DNA of 64,000 bases from JABFSS01 sp964497975 (GTDB lineage: Bacteria > Patescibacteriota > Gracilibacteria > Peribacterales > Peribacteraceae). Positions within the stretch are counted from its first letter, which is position 1. Every line of letters starts with the position of its first letter. Below the pieces are notes generated by a model. That model was not told where the DNA came from. It made no database searches and was given only the letters and a program-made list of their open reading frames with translations. Below, piece after piece: positions 42,956-53,287 of this stretch. Location of the stretch: positions 1-64,000 of the forward strand of contig CAZCFO010000006.1 in assembly GCA_964497975.1 (NCBI GenBank), in the 5' to 3' direction. A program made the position numbers and the translations under genes.

Positions 42956-44176
42956 TTAACGGAACGCCACCGTCTCCACCGGGACAGCCCGGACGATGAG
43001 ACGCTGCTTCGTCGAGTTCGGCGGCCAGCACGTGTAGAGGATGAGCTCTTCGCCTTCGCCGCGGAACGGGCTGGCGTCGTTGGGGGCGATGGTCTCCTGG
43101 CCCGTGACGGAGTAGGCATACAGCTGGCCGTTGTACGTGACGTACACGCGGTCGCCGGTCTTGAGCTTGTTCACCTGGCGGAAGATCTTCGTGAACTTGG
43201 AGACGTCCCACGAGTAGCCGCTGCTATGGCCGTAGATCATCACCTTGCCGCCGCGGCCGGGATAACTGAACAGATGACCGACGCCCTGGCTGAGCGGCGC
43301 GAGGAGCCCCTGGCTGCTCATGGAGTCCTCGGGGTGTGTCACGAGCAGGTTCTGGATGCCGAGCGACGGGATGCTGACGGCGAAGTTGGCATTGGAGGCG
43401 AACTGCTGGATCTCGTCGGGATTGCTGGTCGGGCGGGCGACAATCACGGGAGCGGTGTCCTGCGTGGCGGGCTCGTAGACCTGCTGCTGGGCGACCGCAC
43501 CGCCGGCGGAAACGGCGGAACCCGGCTCCGGAGCGGGAGCCTCCGCGACCGGCTGGGGGTTCGGGAAGGAGGCAAGATTGTCGCGGGTGACGATCGCCGC
43601 GCGGTAGAGCATGTCGTAGAACTGGCCGCGGGTGACGGGCTCGCCGACAGCCATCGCATGCGGGCGGGCGATGACGTTGAGGCGGATGGCGGCGCGGATC
43701 AGCGGAGCAAACCACTCGCGGTCCTGCGCGGCGGGCTCGCCGGGCTTGCGGTACGCGCGCATCACCATGACCACGGCTTCTTCGGCGGGAACGGTGCCCT
43801 GCGGGCGCAGCGTGCGGTCGGGAAAGCCCGTGGAAATCGCGCCCTCAAACGCCGCCTCGGCGTACGGCGACAGCCAGTTGGTCCGGGGAACGTCGGTATA
43901 GAGCGGCAGCGAGGAGCGGTGATCGCGGTACCACGTGACGCGCTTCCACGTGCGCTCCTGCGAATCGAGGAGCACGCGGAGCGCTTCGGCGCGGGTGATC
44001 ATGTCGTTGGCGTCGGTCGGTTCCGCGGACGGGATCAGTCCGCCGGTAGCCAGATACCGGTACGCGTCGGCATACACGGCAGGCGGCTGGGACTCCTGCG
44101 CATGAACCGCCTGGATCGGAAAAACCGTGCAGAGAAGCGAAAGGAGCAGGCCGGCGCTGAAGAGTCGGGTCCGCAT
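42956..44176 (-). CDS. SLH-domain sortase fusion
   Basis: 406 aa. A signal peptide (LLLSLLCTVFPIQAVHA) precedes SLH-like units at about 33-70, 90-141 and 155-200. A Pro/Ala/Val linker follows, then a sortase domain from about 255 to the end. The catalytic triad is visible: His317 (VMIYGHSSGY), Cys383 (LILYTCWPP) and Arg392 (KQRLIVRA). Sortases cut a sorting signal and attach proteins to the wall or to pilins. Placing SLH on the enzyme would dock it at the surface polymer. It is first in a three-gene operon and has a strong promoter with a leader of about 5 nt. Confidence 0.9.
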   Translation of the reverse strand: MRTRLFSAGLLLSLLCTVFPIQAVHAQESQPPAVYADAYRYLATGGLIPSAEPTDANDMITRAEALRVLLDSQERTWKRVTWYRDHRSSLPLYTDVPRTNWLSPYAEAAFEGAISTGFPDRTLRPQGTVPAEEAVVMVMRAYRKPGEPAAQDREWFAPLIRAAIRLNVIARPHAMAVGEPVTRGQFYDMLYRAAIVTRDNLASFPNPQPVAEAPAPEPGSAVSAGGAVAQQQVYEPATQDTAPVIVARPTSNPDEIQQFASNANFAVSIPSLGIQNLLVTHPEDSMSSQGLLAPLSQGVGHLFSYPGRGGKVMIYGHSSGYSWDVSKFTKIFRQVNKLKTGDRVYVTYNGQLYAYSVTGQETIAPNDASPFRGEGEELILYTCWPPNSTKQRLIVRAVPVETVAFR

Positions 44177-44187
44177 GAAGGGTTGGT

Positions 44188-44216
44188 ATTTTAAGAATAA
44201 AATGCATTTTTGTCAA
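44188..44216 (-). promoter_or_regulatory. Consensus promoter of the SLH-sortase operon
   Basis: Reverse strand TTGACA (44216-44211), exactly 17 bp, TAAAAT (44193-44188). Start is expected about 5 nt before the ATG at 44176. This is the best sigma-70-like promoter seen in the window. Confidence 0.8.
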
Positions 44217-44299
44217 TATCATTCCTCTAGGCTCATTCTAGCCAAATACGCCCCGTTGGAGCCTCAGAAATGCCATATCCAGGCACCCCTCCCACCCTC

Positions 44300-44305
44300 T
44301 ATGAT
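44300..44305 (+). promoter_or_regulatory. -10 box of ychF
   Basis: TATGAT ends 10 nt before the ATG at 44315; no clear -35. Confidence 0.4.
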
Positions 44306-44314
44306 AGGCCGCGT

Positions 44315-45406
44315 ATGGCACTCAAAATCGGCATCGTCGGACTCCCGAACGTCGGCAAATCCACCCTGTTTAACGCACTGACGCGCAGTAAAGGCGCCCA
44401 GGCGGCCAATTATCCCTTCTGCACGATCGACCCCAACGTCGGCATCGTCGAAGTGCCCGATGCCCGCCTGGCCGTCCTCGCGGATCTCATCAAGCCGAAG
44501 AAGGTCATCCCCGCCGCGGTCGAATTCGTCGACATCGCCGGCCTCGTGAAGGGCGCGAGCGCTGGCGAAGGCCTGGGCAACAAATTCCTGAGCCACATCC
44601 GCGAAGTCGACGCCATCTGCCACGTGGTGCGGATCTTCCCGGGCGACGTGATCCACGTGGAGGGCTCCGTGGATCCCAAGCGCGACCGCGAGACGATCGA
44701 TACCGAGCTGGCGCTGGCCGACCTGGAGACGATCAAGAAGCGCATCGAGCGCGTGCAGGGCGGCGCCCGGACGGGCAACAAGGACGCGAAAGTGGAACTC
44801 GCCGTCGCGGAGAAGATCAAAGCGGTGCTCGAGCAGGGCAAGCCCGCGTCCTCCATCGACTTTGATAAAGACGAACGCCCCCTTGCGGACCAGATGCAGC
44901 TGATGACCCTCAAGCCCGTGATCTTCGCGGTGAACGCATCGGAAGAGCAGATGACGTCGCTGACGGTGGAGGAGGCGCGCAAGCAGCTGCTGCTCGATGC
45001 CGACGCGGAACTCGTCATCATTTCGGCGAAGATCGAAGAGGATCTCCAGGATCTGACCCCGGACGAGGCGAAGACCTTCCTGAAGGACCTCGGCGTGGAG
45101 TCGTCCGGATTGGACCGCCTCATCCGCGCCGCGTACCACCGCCTGGGATACAGCACGTACTTCACCGCGGGCGTGGAAGAAGTGCGCGCCTGGACCATCC
45201 ACACGGGCTGGACGGCGCCGCAGGCCGCGGGCGTCATCCACACCGACTTCGAGAAGGGCTTCATCTGCGCCGAGACAATCGCGTACAACGATTTTGTTCA
45301 GTATGGATCCGAAGCCAAAGCCAAAGAGGCGGGGAAGATGCGGCAAGAAGGAAAGACGTACGTGGTGAAGGACGGCGACGTGATGCACTTCCGGTTCAAC
45401 GTATGA
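44315..45406 (+). CDS. ychF: Ribosome-binding ATPase YchF
   Basis: 363 aa. Obg-like P-loop GLPNVGKS at 9-16; G3-type DIAGLVKGAS; FAVNASEEQM where the G4 motif lies; and a C-terminal TGS domain (ARTGWTAPQ-like region, then VIHTDFEKGFICAE). YchF/OLA1 hydrolyses ATP rather than GTP and binds ribosomes. The ATG at 44315 starts MALKIGIVGLPNVGK; the earlier ATG at 44270 lies upstream of the promoter. Repeat B3 follows the stop. Confidence 0.96.
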   Translation: MALKIGIVGLPNVGKSTLFNALTRSKGAQAANYPFCTIDPNVGIVEVPDARLAVLADLIKPKKVIPAAVEFVDIAGLVKGASAGEGLGNKFLSHIREVDAICHVVRIFPGDVIHVEGSVDPKRDRETIDTELALADLETIKKRIERVQGGARTGNKDAKVELAVAEKIKAVLEQGKPASSIDFDKDERPLADQMQLMTLKPVIFAVNASEEQMTSLTVEEARKQLLLDADAELVIISAKIEEDLQDLTPDEAKTFLKDLGVESSGLDRLIRAAYHRLGYSTYFTAGVEEVRAWTIHTGWTAPQAAGVIHTDFEKGFICAETIAYNDFVQYGSEAKAKEAGKMRQEGKTYVVKDGDVMHFRFNV

Positions 45407-45410
45407 AAAG

Positions 45411-45475
45411 GCAAACGACGCAAACGAGGAAAACGAGGATCCTCGATTGCGTCGTTTGCTTTGTTTCCCTCGTTT
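45411..45475. repeat. Palindromic word repeat, family B (member B3, short centre)
   Basis: Arms GGCAAACGACGCAAACGAGG and GCGTCGTTTGCTTTG..., with the long centre of B1/B2 missing. It lies between ychF and the RNHCP gene, directly before the latter's start. Confidence 0.75.
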
Positions 45476-45479
45476 ACCC

Positions 45480-45776
45480 ATGACCTTCATCGCCCGCGAA
45501 GAGGCCTTCACCTGCGGCCATTGCCAGGCGTCCGTAAAACCCCTGGAGGGCGGCACGTACCGCAATCACTGCCCGCTGTGCCTGTGGAGCCGCCATGTGG
45601 ATGACGAAGGTCCTGGCGACCGCGCGTCGCTGTGCCAAGGATTGATGACACCCGTGCGACTTGATCAGAGCGGCAAGAAGGGCTGGATGGTTATTCATGA
45701 GTGTGAGCGATGCGGGAAAACCATCCCCAATAAATTGGCCCCCGACGATCAGTGGGAGACAGTGATGAATCAATGA
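45480..45776 (+). CDS. RNHCP-domain zinc-ribbon protein
   Basis: 98 aa. CGHCQA, then YRNHCPLCLWSRHVD, PGDRASLC and HECERCGK give at least four Cys pairs or CxH sites, which fit the RNHCP domain named after the RNHCP motif. The family is small, widespread in CPR and Firmicutes, and its role is unknown; zinc and nucleic-acid binding are inferred. The ATG at 45480 directly follows repeat B3, so no conventional ribosome site is present. Confidence 0.85.
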   Translation: MTFIAREEAFTCGHCQASVKPLEGGTYRNHCPLCLWSRHVDDEGPGDRASLCQGLMTPVRLDQSGKKGWMVIHECERCGKTIPNKLAPDDQWETVMNQ

Positions 45777-45778
45777 AA

Positions 45779-45844
45779 CGAATCATGAATTACGAATTAC
45801 GAATTCCGTCTAGAAAGTATTCATAATTCATAATTCGTAATTCG
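45779..45844. repeat. Palindromic word repeat, family A (member A5)
   Basis: Left arm repeats GAATTACGAATTACGAATT; right arm TATTCATAATTCATAATTCG. The centre GTCTAGAA is shared exactly with A4. It begins right after the stop of the RNHCP gene. Confidence 0.8.
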
Positions 45845-45931
45845 CCGAGGTTTCCCTTCCCAACGCCCTCAACGTCAATTACGATCCGTGCAACGCATGC
45901 TTTCGGCATGCAGCTCCTCTTTCCGTATCCC

Positions 45932-46318
45932 ATGCGCCGCCTTCTGCTCCTCTCTCTCGGCTTGACACTCCTCACCGCCTGCGGAGGTCCGAACCCGTTT
46001 GAAATCCGTAACAGCAACAACAAGGTGATCGGCAGCGTGAAGATGGAGGGCACCACCGCGATCATCCTCAATTCGCGCGACGAAGTGCGGGGCAAAGTCC
46101 GCGGCACCGTCATCCGCGACGAATCGGGCAAGAACGTGGGCAACATCGTCAAAGAGAACGGCAACGTGGTGATCAGCGACGATGCCGACAACGCGCTCGG
46201 AAGCCTGGGTCCCAACGGCGAATGCTACGGCAAAGGAAAAGAAATCCTGGGAACCGTGAGCGCCGATGTCGATACGTCCGCCGCGGCTGCGGCTTGTTTG
46301 TTGTTCTTCCTGCAGTAA
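45932..46318 (+). CDS. Putative lipoprotein with short beta repeats
   Basis: 128 aa from the ATG at 45932. The signal peptide ends in a lipobox (LLTAC), making Cys the likely lipidated first residue. The body shows repeating G-x-V/I strands (VIGSVKMEGTTAIILNSRDEVRGKVRG, in parts), like a beta solenoid. Such small lipoproteins are often envelope-associated; function unknown. The earlier ATG at 45908 only adds eight residues. Confidence 0.7.
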   Translation: MRRLLLLSLGLTLLTACGGPNPFEIRNSNNKVIGSVKMEGTTAIILNSRDEVRGKVRGTVIRDESGKNVGNIVKENGNVVISDDADNALGSLGPNGECYGKGKEILGTVSADVDTSAAAAACLLFFLQ

Positions 46319-46321
46319 TAC

Positions 46322-46421
46322 CATGGTTCGAGGCCCGGTTTCGAACCCCGGGCACCTCACCATGACACGGTAAGCGTGTTTTGGTGTCATGGTGAGGTGG
46401 GCCGCAGCGCCTCGAACCATG
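46322..46421. repeat. Long two-tier inverted repeat
   Basis: The outer arms CATGGTTCGAGGC (46322-46334) and GCCTCGAACCATG (46409-46421) are exact. The inner arms CACCTCACCATGACAC (46353-46368) and GTGTCATGGTGAGGTG (46384-46399) are also exact (16 bp). Between the left arms lies CCGGTTTCGAACCCCGG, like a tRNA T arm. The element is the whole gap between convergent genes and probably terminates both. Confidence 0.85.
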
Positions 46422-46432
46422 CATCCTACAAT

Positions 46433-46927
46433 TCATCCCTTCCGCTGCCTGCTCTTTTGGGATAGCGCCTGCAGCGCCGTGCCGGGTGATGCGCTCTGCA
46501 GGAACGTCGCCACGTAGCGATCGCTGAAGGCAGGCTTGAGCGGAATCTTCTCCTGCACGTTGCCCTCCGGCACCGCCACCAGCTGATCGTCGTGCGTGGC
46601 GGGGTGGCTCGAGACCGCGAGCATGAATCTGCCCTGTTCCAGAGCCTTTTTGGCGTCGGGCGAGAGATGCGCCGCGTCCATCACGGCCTCGATCCCCTGC
46701 TCCCGGACGTCCTTCTCGCACGCGGACCTGAGCTGTTCGCGGAGCCTCTCGTCGGTCTGCAGCTCGAAGCTCAGCTCGGCCAGCTGCTCGCCGCGCTTGA
46801 GCTCTTTCTCCAGATCCTCCGGGCCTTTGACCTTGTCACGAAGACGCTCGTAGGCCTCGGGGCTCATCATCTTCTTCAGCTTCCGCCGTTCATTCGTGGG
46901 AATGTTGTCGAGCCAGGAGCCTTCCAT
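46433..46927 (-). CDS. Unrecognised helical protein, 164 aa
   Basis: Mostly charged and helical, with a heptad-like region (LKRGEQLAELSFELQTDERLREQL) and an otherwise plain C-terminal half. No signal or membrane segment, and no family recognised. A TATACT -10 ends 8 nt before the ATG at 46927, so leaderless expression is predicted; it lies between this ATG and repeat B4. Confidence 0.65.
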   Translation of the reverse strand: MEGSWLDNIPTNERRKLKKMMSPEAYERLRDKVKGPEDLEKELKRGEQLAELSFELQTDERLREQLRSACEKDVREQGIEAVMDAAHLSPDAKKALEQGRFMLAVSSHPATHDDQLVAVPEGNVQEKIPLKPAFSDRYVATFLQSASPGTALQALSQKSRQRKG

Positions 46928-46934
46928 AGCGCGA

Positions 46935-46940
46935 GTATAG
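46935..46940 (-). promoter_or_regulatory. -10 box of the 164-aa gene
   Basis: Reverse strand TATACT, ending 8 nt before the ATG at 46927; the upstream part of the promoter lies in repeat B4. Confidence 0.5.
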
Positions 46941-47019
46941 GCAAACGAAGCAAACGACGGAAACGAAGAAAACGAGGATCGTCGATTGCCTCGTTTACTT
47001 CGTTTGCCTCGTTTTCCTT
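46941..47019. repeat. Palindromic word repeat, family B (member B4)
   Basis: Left arm GGCAAACGAAGCAAACGACG...; right arm ATTGCCTCGTTTACTTCG... with a short centre. It lies between nrdJ (its 3' side) and the 164-aa gene. Confidence 0.78.
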
Positions 47020-47026
47020 CCGGAGT

Positions 47027-50467
<3,441 letters not shown>

Positions 50468-50506
50468 AGAACTGGGGGGAACGGTGAATGGGGATCCCCG
50501 GGCCAA

Positions 50507-50522
50507 ACACAATATGTAGGGC
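50507..50522 (-). promoter_or_regulatory. Possible NrdR-box-like site upstream of nrdJ
   Basis: The plus strand ACACAATATGTAGGGC resembles one half-matched NrdR box (known consensus roughly ACACTATATATAGTGT). It lies 40-55 nt before the ATG. Only one copy is seen, whereas NrdR usually needs two; tentative. Confidence 0.35.
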
Positions 50523-50544
50523 TCGGGGGGGGACAACGACACAA

Positions 50545-50589
50545 GGTATCGAGTGCAGCACTTCTTGGGAAGCAACCTGACTCGACACC
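50545..50589 (-). promoter_or_regulatory. Hairpin in the nrdJ upstream region
   Basis: GGTATCGAGT (50545-50554) and ACTCGACACC (50580-50589) pair over 10 bp with one G-T. It precedes nrdJ by about 80 nt. No B12 box is visible, so this is not an obvious cobalamin riboswitch; it may be an operator or attenuator. Confidence 0.4.
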
Positions 50590-50689
50590 CCCTGTGAAAG
50601 TTTTCCGCATGACACTCGCCGGAAATACCCCCCGAACGGGACATGAAAACACGCTCAAAAACCGTCCTCGATTCTGGCCGCAAAAAAGA

Positions 50690-50698
50690 TGGTATGCT
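50690..50698 (+). promoter_or_regulatory. Extended -10 promoter of the flavodoxin-like gene
   Basis: TGGTATGCT (TGn plus TATGCT) ends 7 nt before the ATG at 50705; leaderless start predicted. Confidence 0.55.
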
Positions 50699-50704
50699 CG
50701 GCAC

Positions 50705-51382
50705 ATGAAGATCCTGGTACTCGTCGCCGGCACCAACGAGCCGAGCAACGCCAAGCTCCTCGCCGACCGCTTCCTGGAAGGAATCAAGCGGGTGGAAGGG
50801 ATGGATGCCGAACTGATCCGTCTCAAGGATCTCCACATCGACCATTTCCACCTCGGCCATTACGAACCCGGGATGGACCAGGGGGAGGATTTCCGGCGGA
50901 TTCAGGACGCGGTGCAGGGGGCGGCCGGCGTGGTCCTCGCGAGCCCCATCTGGAACTTCTCCGTTCCGGCGCATCTCAAGAACCTGATCGACCGGATGGG
51001 CAGTTTTGGGCTGGATGCGCAGGCCCGGTCGCTGGGAACCTTCAAAGGCAAACCGTTCTTCCTCCTCTATACGGGAGGAACGCCCAAGACCGCCTGGCCG
51101 CTCATGCGCCGCACCACGAGCCACGTTCCGGTCTCCATCCGGTACTTCGGCGGCAGCATCCTGGGCACCCATTACGAGCCGCGCTGCACCCTGGGACGCG
51201 GCAAATTCGGCGTGGTGGTCGATCAACGCCCGGACAGCTGCGAAGAGGTGCGGAAGAAGGGAGAAGCCTTCGCGCGCGTCGCCAAGCGCTTCGCCGAGAC
51301 CGGCAAGCTGCCTCTGAAGGAAGTGATCCTCAACGTCCTTGCCCGGTGGGGCCAGCAGATAAAGAAGAAGATGGGTATTTAA
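50705..51382 (+). CDS. NADPH-dependent FMN reductase-like flavodoxin-fold protein
   Basis: 225 aa. MKILVLVAGTNEPSNAKLLADRF is a flavodoxin-type FMN-binding loop; ASPIWNFSVPAHLKNLIDRMGSF matches the second FMN contact of the NADPH-dependent FMN reductase family; YTGGTPKTAWPL follows. The C-terminal third is charged and likely specific to this lineage. It probably uses FMN for NAD(P)H-dependent reduction; substrate unknown. Its stop overlaps that of ribD (TTAA). Confidence 0.82.
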   Translation: MKILVLVAGTNEPSNAKLLADRFLEGIKRVEGMDAELIRLKDLHIDHFHLGHYEPGMDQGEDFRRIQDAVQGAAGVVLASPIWNFSVPAHLKNLIDRMGSFGLDAQARSLGTFKGKPFFLLYTGGTPKTAWPLMRRTTSHVPVSIRYFGGSILGTHYEPRCTLGRGKFGVVVDQRPDSCEEVRKKGEAFARVAKRFAETGKLPLKEVILNVLARWGQQIKKKMGI

Positions 51383-52419
51383 GAGCCGAGCAGCGTGACC
51401 TCCTGATCAATCGCGCGGGCGTCCCGGAAAAATTTCCAGGTCCGGGCGCCTCCTTCTACAAGAATGGACGTCAGACCGTGGAAGCCCTCACGCGGAGTGA
51501 CCAGGGTCTCCCACAACGCAGGCCAGTGGAAACCCTGCCCCGAAAGAGGAACAGGAAAGAGAAGCGCTCCCCTCTCCCGAAGTTGTTCACTTTTTTTACT
51601 CATAGAGCGTAACGCCAAATCCTCGACAATGATGATTGTTCGGTCTGCCGCACCATCCGATACGACCTTCGCGCTCTCGGGAGTGCGCATTGCTGGATCA
51701 AGGATTATTCTATGGGGCTGAAAGGAATTTTTTGTATTTTTAGAATCTTCATTGAGCCCTAATGCAAGAGAAATTTTATTTGTTTGATCAAATCGAATAC
51801 TCAAAGATGGATTGTCACTGATAATCGTACCGACGCCGACGAGAATGGCATCATGACGTGCGCGAAGGAAGGTGTGAGACCAGGCATCCTGTTCTGGGGA
51901 CGTAATCTTCAGTGGAGACCCATCGTGCTTGCATGTGCGACCATCAGACGTCAGGGCTCGCTTGAGGGTGATAGAGGGGCGGGATGTACGACGAACTTGA
52001 ATAAATCCTGTATTCAATTTTTCGCATACAGCCCTTTCTGTAGATAATATGCAATTCACTGCTTGCTGCTGGAGAAGAGCGATCCCCTTCCCTGCCACTC
52101 TCGCATCCGGATCCCGCATGCCATAGACGACGGTCTTCACGCCGCGTTGAAGAAGAATGTCGGTGCAGGGAGGTGTCTTTCCTTGGTGACAGCACGGCTC
52201 CAGATTGACGTACAGAACGTCCTCAGGAGCGACTTCCCCGCTAAAGGCCTCCAGGAGTGCCCTCTCCGCATGGGGCGCGCCGTAGGCGGCATGGAAGCCC
52301 TCTGCGATGATGCGGCTATTGCGGACCAGGACCGCCCCCACCAGTGCGCCATTGCCGACCTTCCCGCGCCCCAGCGAGGCGAGATCGAGACAGCGGTGCA
52401 TGAATGAGGCGTTCTCCAT
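51379..52419 (-). CDS. ribD: Bifunctional riboflavin biosynthesis protein RibD
   Basis: 346 aa. The N-terminal deaminase domain shows His50-Ala-Glu52 (APHAERALLEAF) and the zinc cysteines of EPCCHQGKTPPC (about 74-85). The C-terminal reductase domain begins near 148 (SRPSITLKRALTSDGRTC), with GVGTIISDNPSL and a late ILVEGGARTWKFF. RibD catalyses two successive steps from GTP-derived pyrimidine to riboflavin. No other rib gene is in the window, which is unusual. Its DNA is more AT-rich than its neighbours (notably 51720-51800), suggesting transfer. Confidence 0.93.
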   Translation of the reverse strand: MENASFMHRCLDLASLGRGKVGNGALVGAVLVRNSRIIAEGFHAAYGAPHAERALLEAFSGEVAPEDVLYVNLEPCCHQGKTPPCTDILLQRGVKTVVYGMRDPDARVAGKGIALLQQQAVNCILSTERAVCEKLNTGFIQVRRTSRPSITLKRALTSDGRTCKHDGSPLKITSPEQDAWSHTFLRARHDAILVGVGTIISDNPSLSIRFDQTNKISLALGLNEDSKNTKNSFQPHRIILDPAMRTPESAKVVSDGAADRTIIIVEDLALRSMSKKSEQLRERGALLFPVPLSGQGFHWPALWETLVTPREGFHGLTSILVEGGARTWKFFRDARAIDQEVTLLGS

Positions 52420-52813
52420 CGGCGAAATGGTAGATGATGAAACAAAAAAGGGATGTACTAGTGTAGTACTACGATAATATTTACATCTTATATTTGGCTA
52501 ATATAAGACATTTAATATTTGATGGCCCTCAAAATCGATGGAGGAACACGCCGGCATGATGAGGCTGGAGCAACGACGCGGTAATTTTTGGTCCGCAAGC
52601 GCGTCTTCAGATGCGTATGGAAAACACCCTTCTCCCATCTGCCCGCGTGTGGCAGCGTCGCGTACGTCCCCATGGGACGTTCAAGCGGAATAGCCCCGCA
52701 GTAAAGCCGGCTATTTGGCTCTATCAGAGACTGAAGCTTCCGTCGGTGGCCATCAGAATTCGTGAACAGCGAATGAAGCGCTTTGTCGTTTCGGAAGTTC
52801 TATAATCCTGATC
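52420..52813. other. 394-bp spacer between ribD and the YerC-like gene
   Basis: AT-rich near ribD (52440-52530), with TATTAT and a palindrome at 52455-52469; the rest is GC-balanced. A 64-residue plus-strand frame (52611-52805) has no family or promoter. The end contains TTCTATAATCC, -10-like but with no gene after it. Otherwise nothing is seen. Confidence 0.5.
52455..52469. promoter_or_regulatory. CTAGTGTAG palindrome upstream of ribD
   Basis: GTACTA-GTG-TAGTAC is a perfect 6-bp palindrome with centre GTG, 36 nt before the ribD ATG. On the reverse strand it contains TACACT, usable as a -10. The same CTAGTGTAG core occurs at the promoter of the TrpR/YerC-like gene. Confidence 0.5.
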
Positions 52814-53230
52814 TCATTTTTTGTTCAGATATTTCTGCAGCACCGACTGCGTTAGCGCATTCTTTGCCGCAGTAACTTCTTCCGCAGAGCTTTCCCGTTC
52901 CGACTTCGTCAGCAGGCGATGATGTCGATGGACATTCAGCACTTTGCGATAGCCGCCCGGTCCATTCTCAATGAATTTTGCCACGCGGGTGACTGTGGTG
53001 GTGCTGGCGCCCGTCAAGCGAGCAACTTCGCGGTAGCTGAGACCTTTACTGAGCTGCCGAGCGACTTCGAGCCTCTCGCCCCATGCCTGCAACTCGCTGA
53101 GCGTGCCCACATCGCGGAGAAGGTTGCCGATATCGTCCTCCGTTTTGCAGAAGAGAAGGGCCTGACATAGCGCACGGAACCACGGCTCCTTACGATAGCT
53201 GTCCTCGGTGAAGCGCTTGCGGGTGGGCAT
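52814..53230 (-). CDS. TrpR/YerC-family DNA-binding protein
   Basis: 138 aa. EPWFRALCQALLFCKTEDDIGNLLRDVGT and the helix-turn-helix YREVARLTGASTTTVTRVAKFIENGPGGYR (both seen in parts) match the YerC/YecD group of TrpR-related proteins. The second helix of the HTH (TTTVTRVAKF) fits sequence-specific DNA binding. The C-terminal 40 residues are a basic extension (HRHHRLLTKSERESSAEE...). The regulated genes and ligand are unknown. Its promoter contains a CTAGTGTAG palindrome that could be its own operator. Confidence 0.85.
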   Translation of the reverse strand: MPTRKRFTEDSYRKEPWFRALCQALLFCKTEDDIGNLLRDVGTLSELQAWGERLEVARQLSKGLSYREVARLTGASTTTVTRVAKFIENGPGGYRKVLNVHRHHRLLTKSERESSAEEVTAAKNALTQSVLQKYLNKK

Positions 53231-53248
53231 GACTAGGAGGGAAAGTCC

Positions 53249-53261
53249 TGCTAGTGTAGCA
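53249..53261 (-). promoter_or_regulatory. Palindromic extended -10 of the YerC-like gene
   Basis: TGCTA-GTG-TAGCA is a palindrome; read on the reverse strand it is TGCTACACTAGCA, i.e. an extended -10 (TGCTACACT). Leader to the ATG at 53230 is about 16 nt. Overlap of palindrome and -10 is how many repressor sites look. Confidence 0.55.
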
Positions 53262-53287
53262 AGCCGGGGTAGGGGACGGGAACCGTA

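Noticed and set aside
50468..50704. Cobalamin riboswitch before nrdJ
   Set aside because: No B12-box-like sequence was found, and the hairpin seen is too short to be the riboswitch.
52611..52805. 64-aa plus-strand frame
   Set aside because: No promoter, no recognised family and no coding bias; it is kept only in the spacer description.
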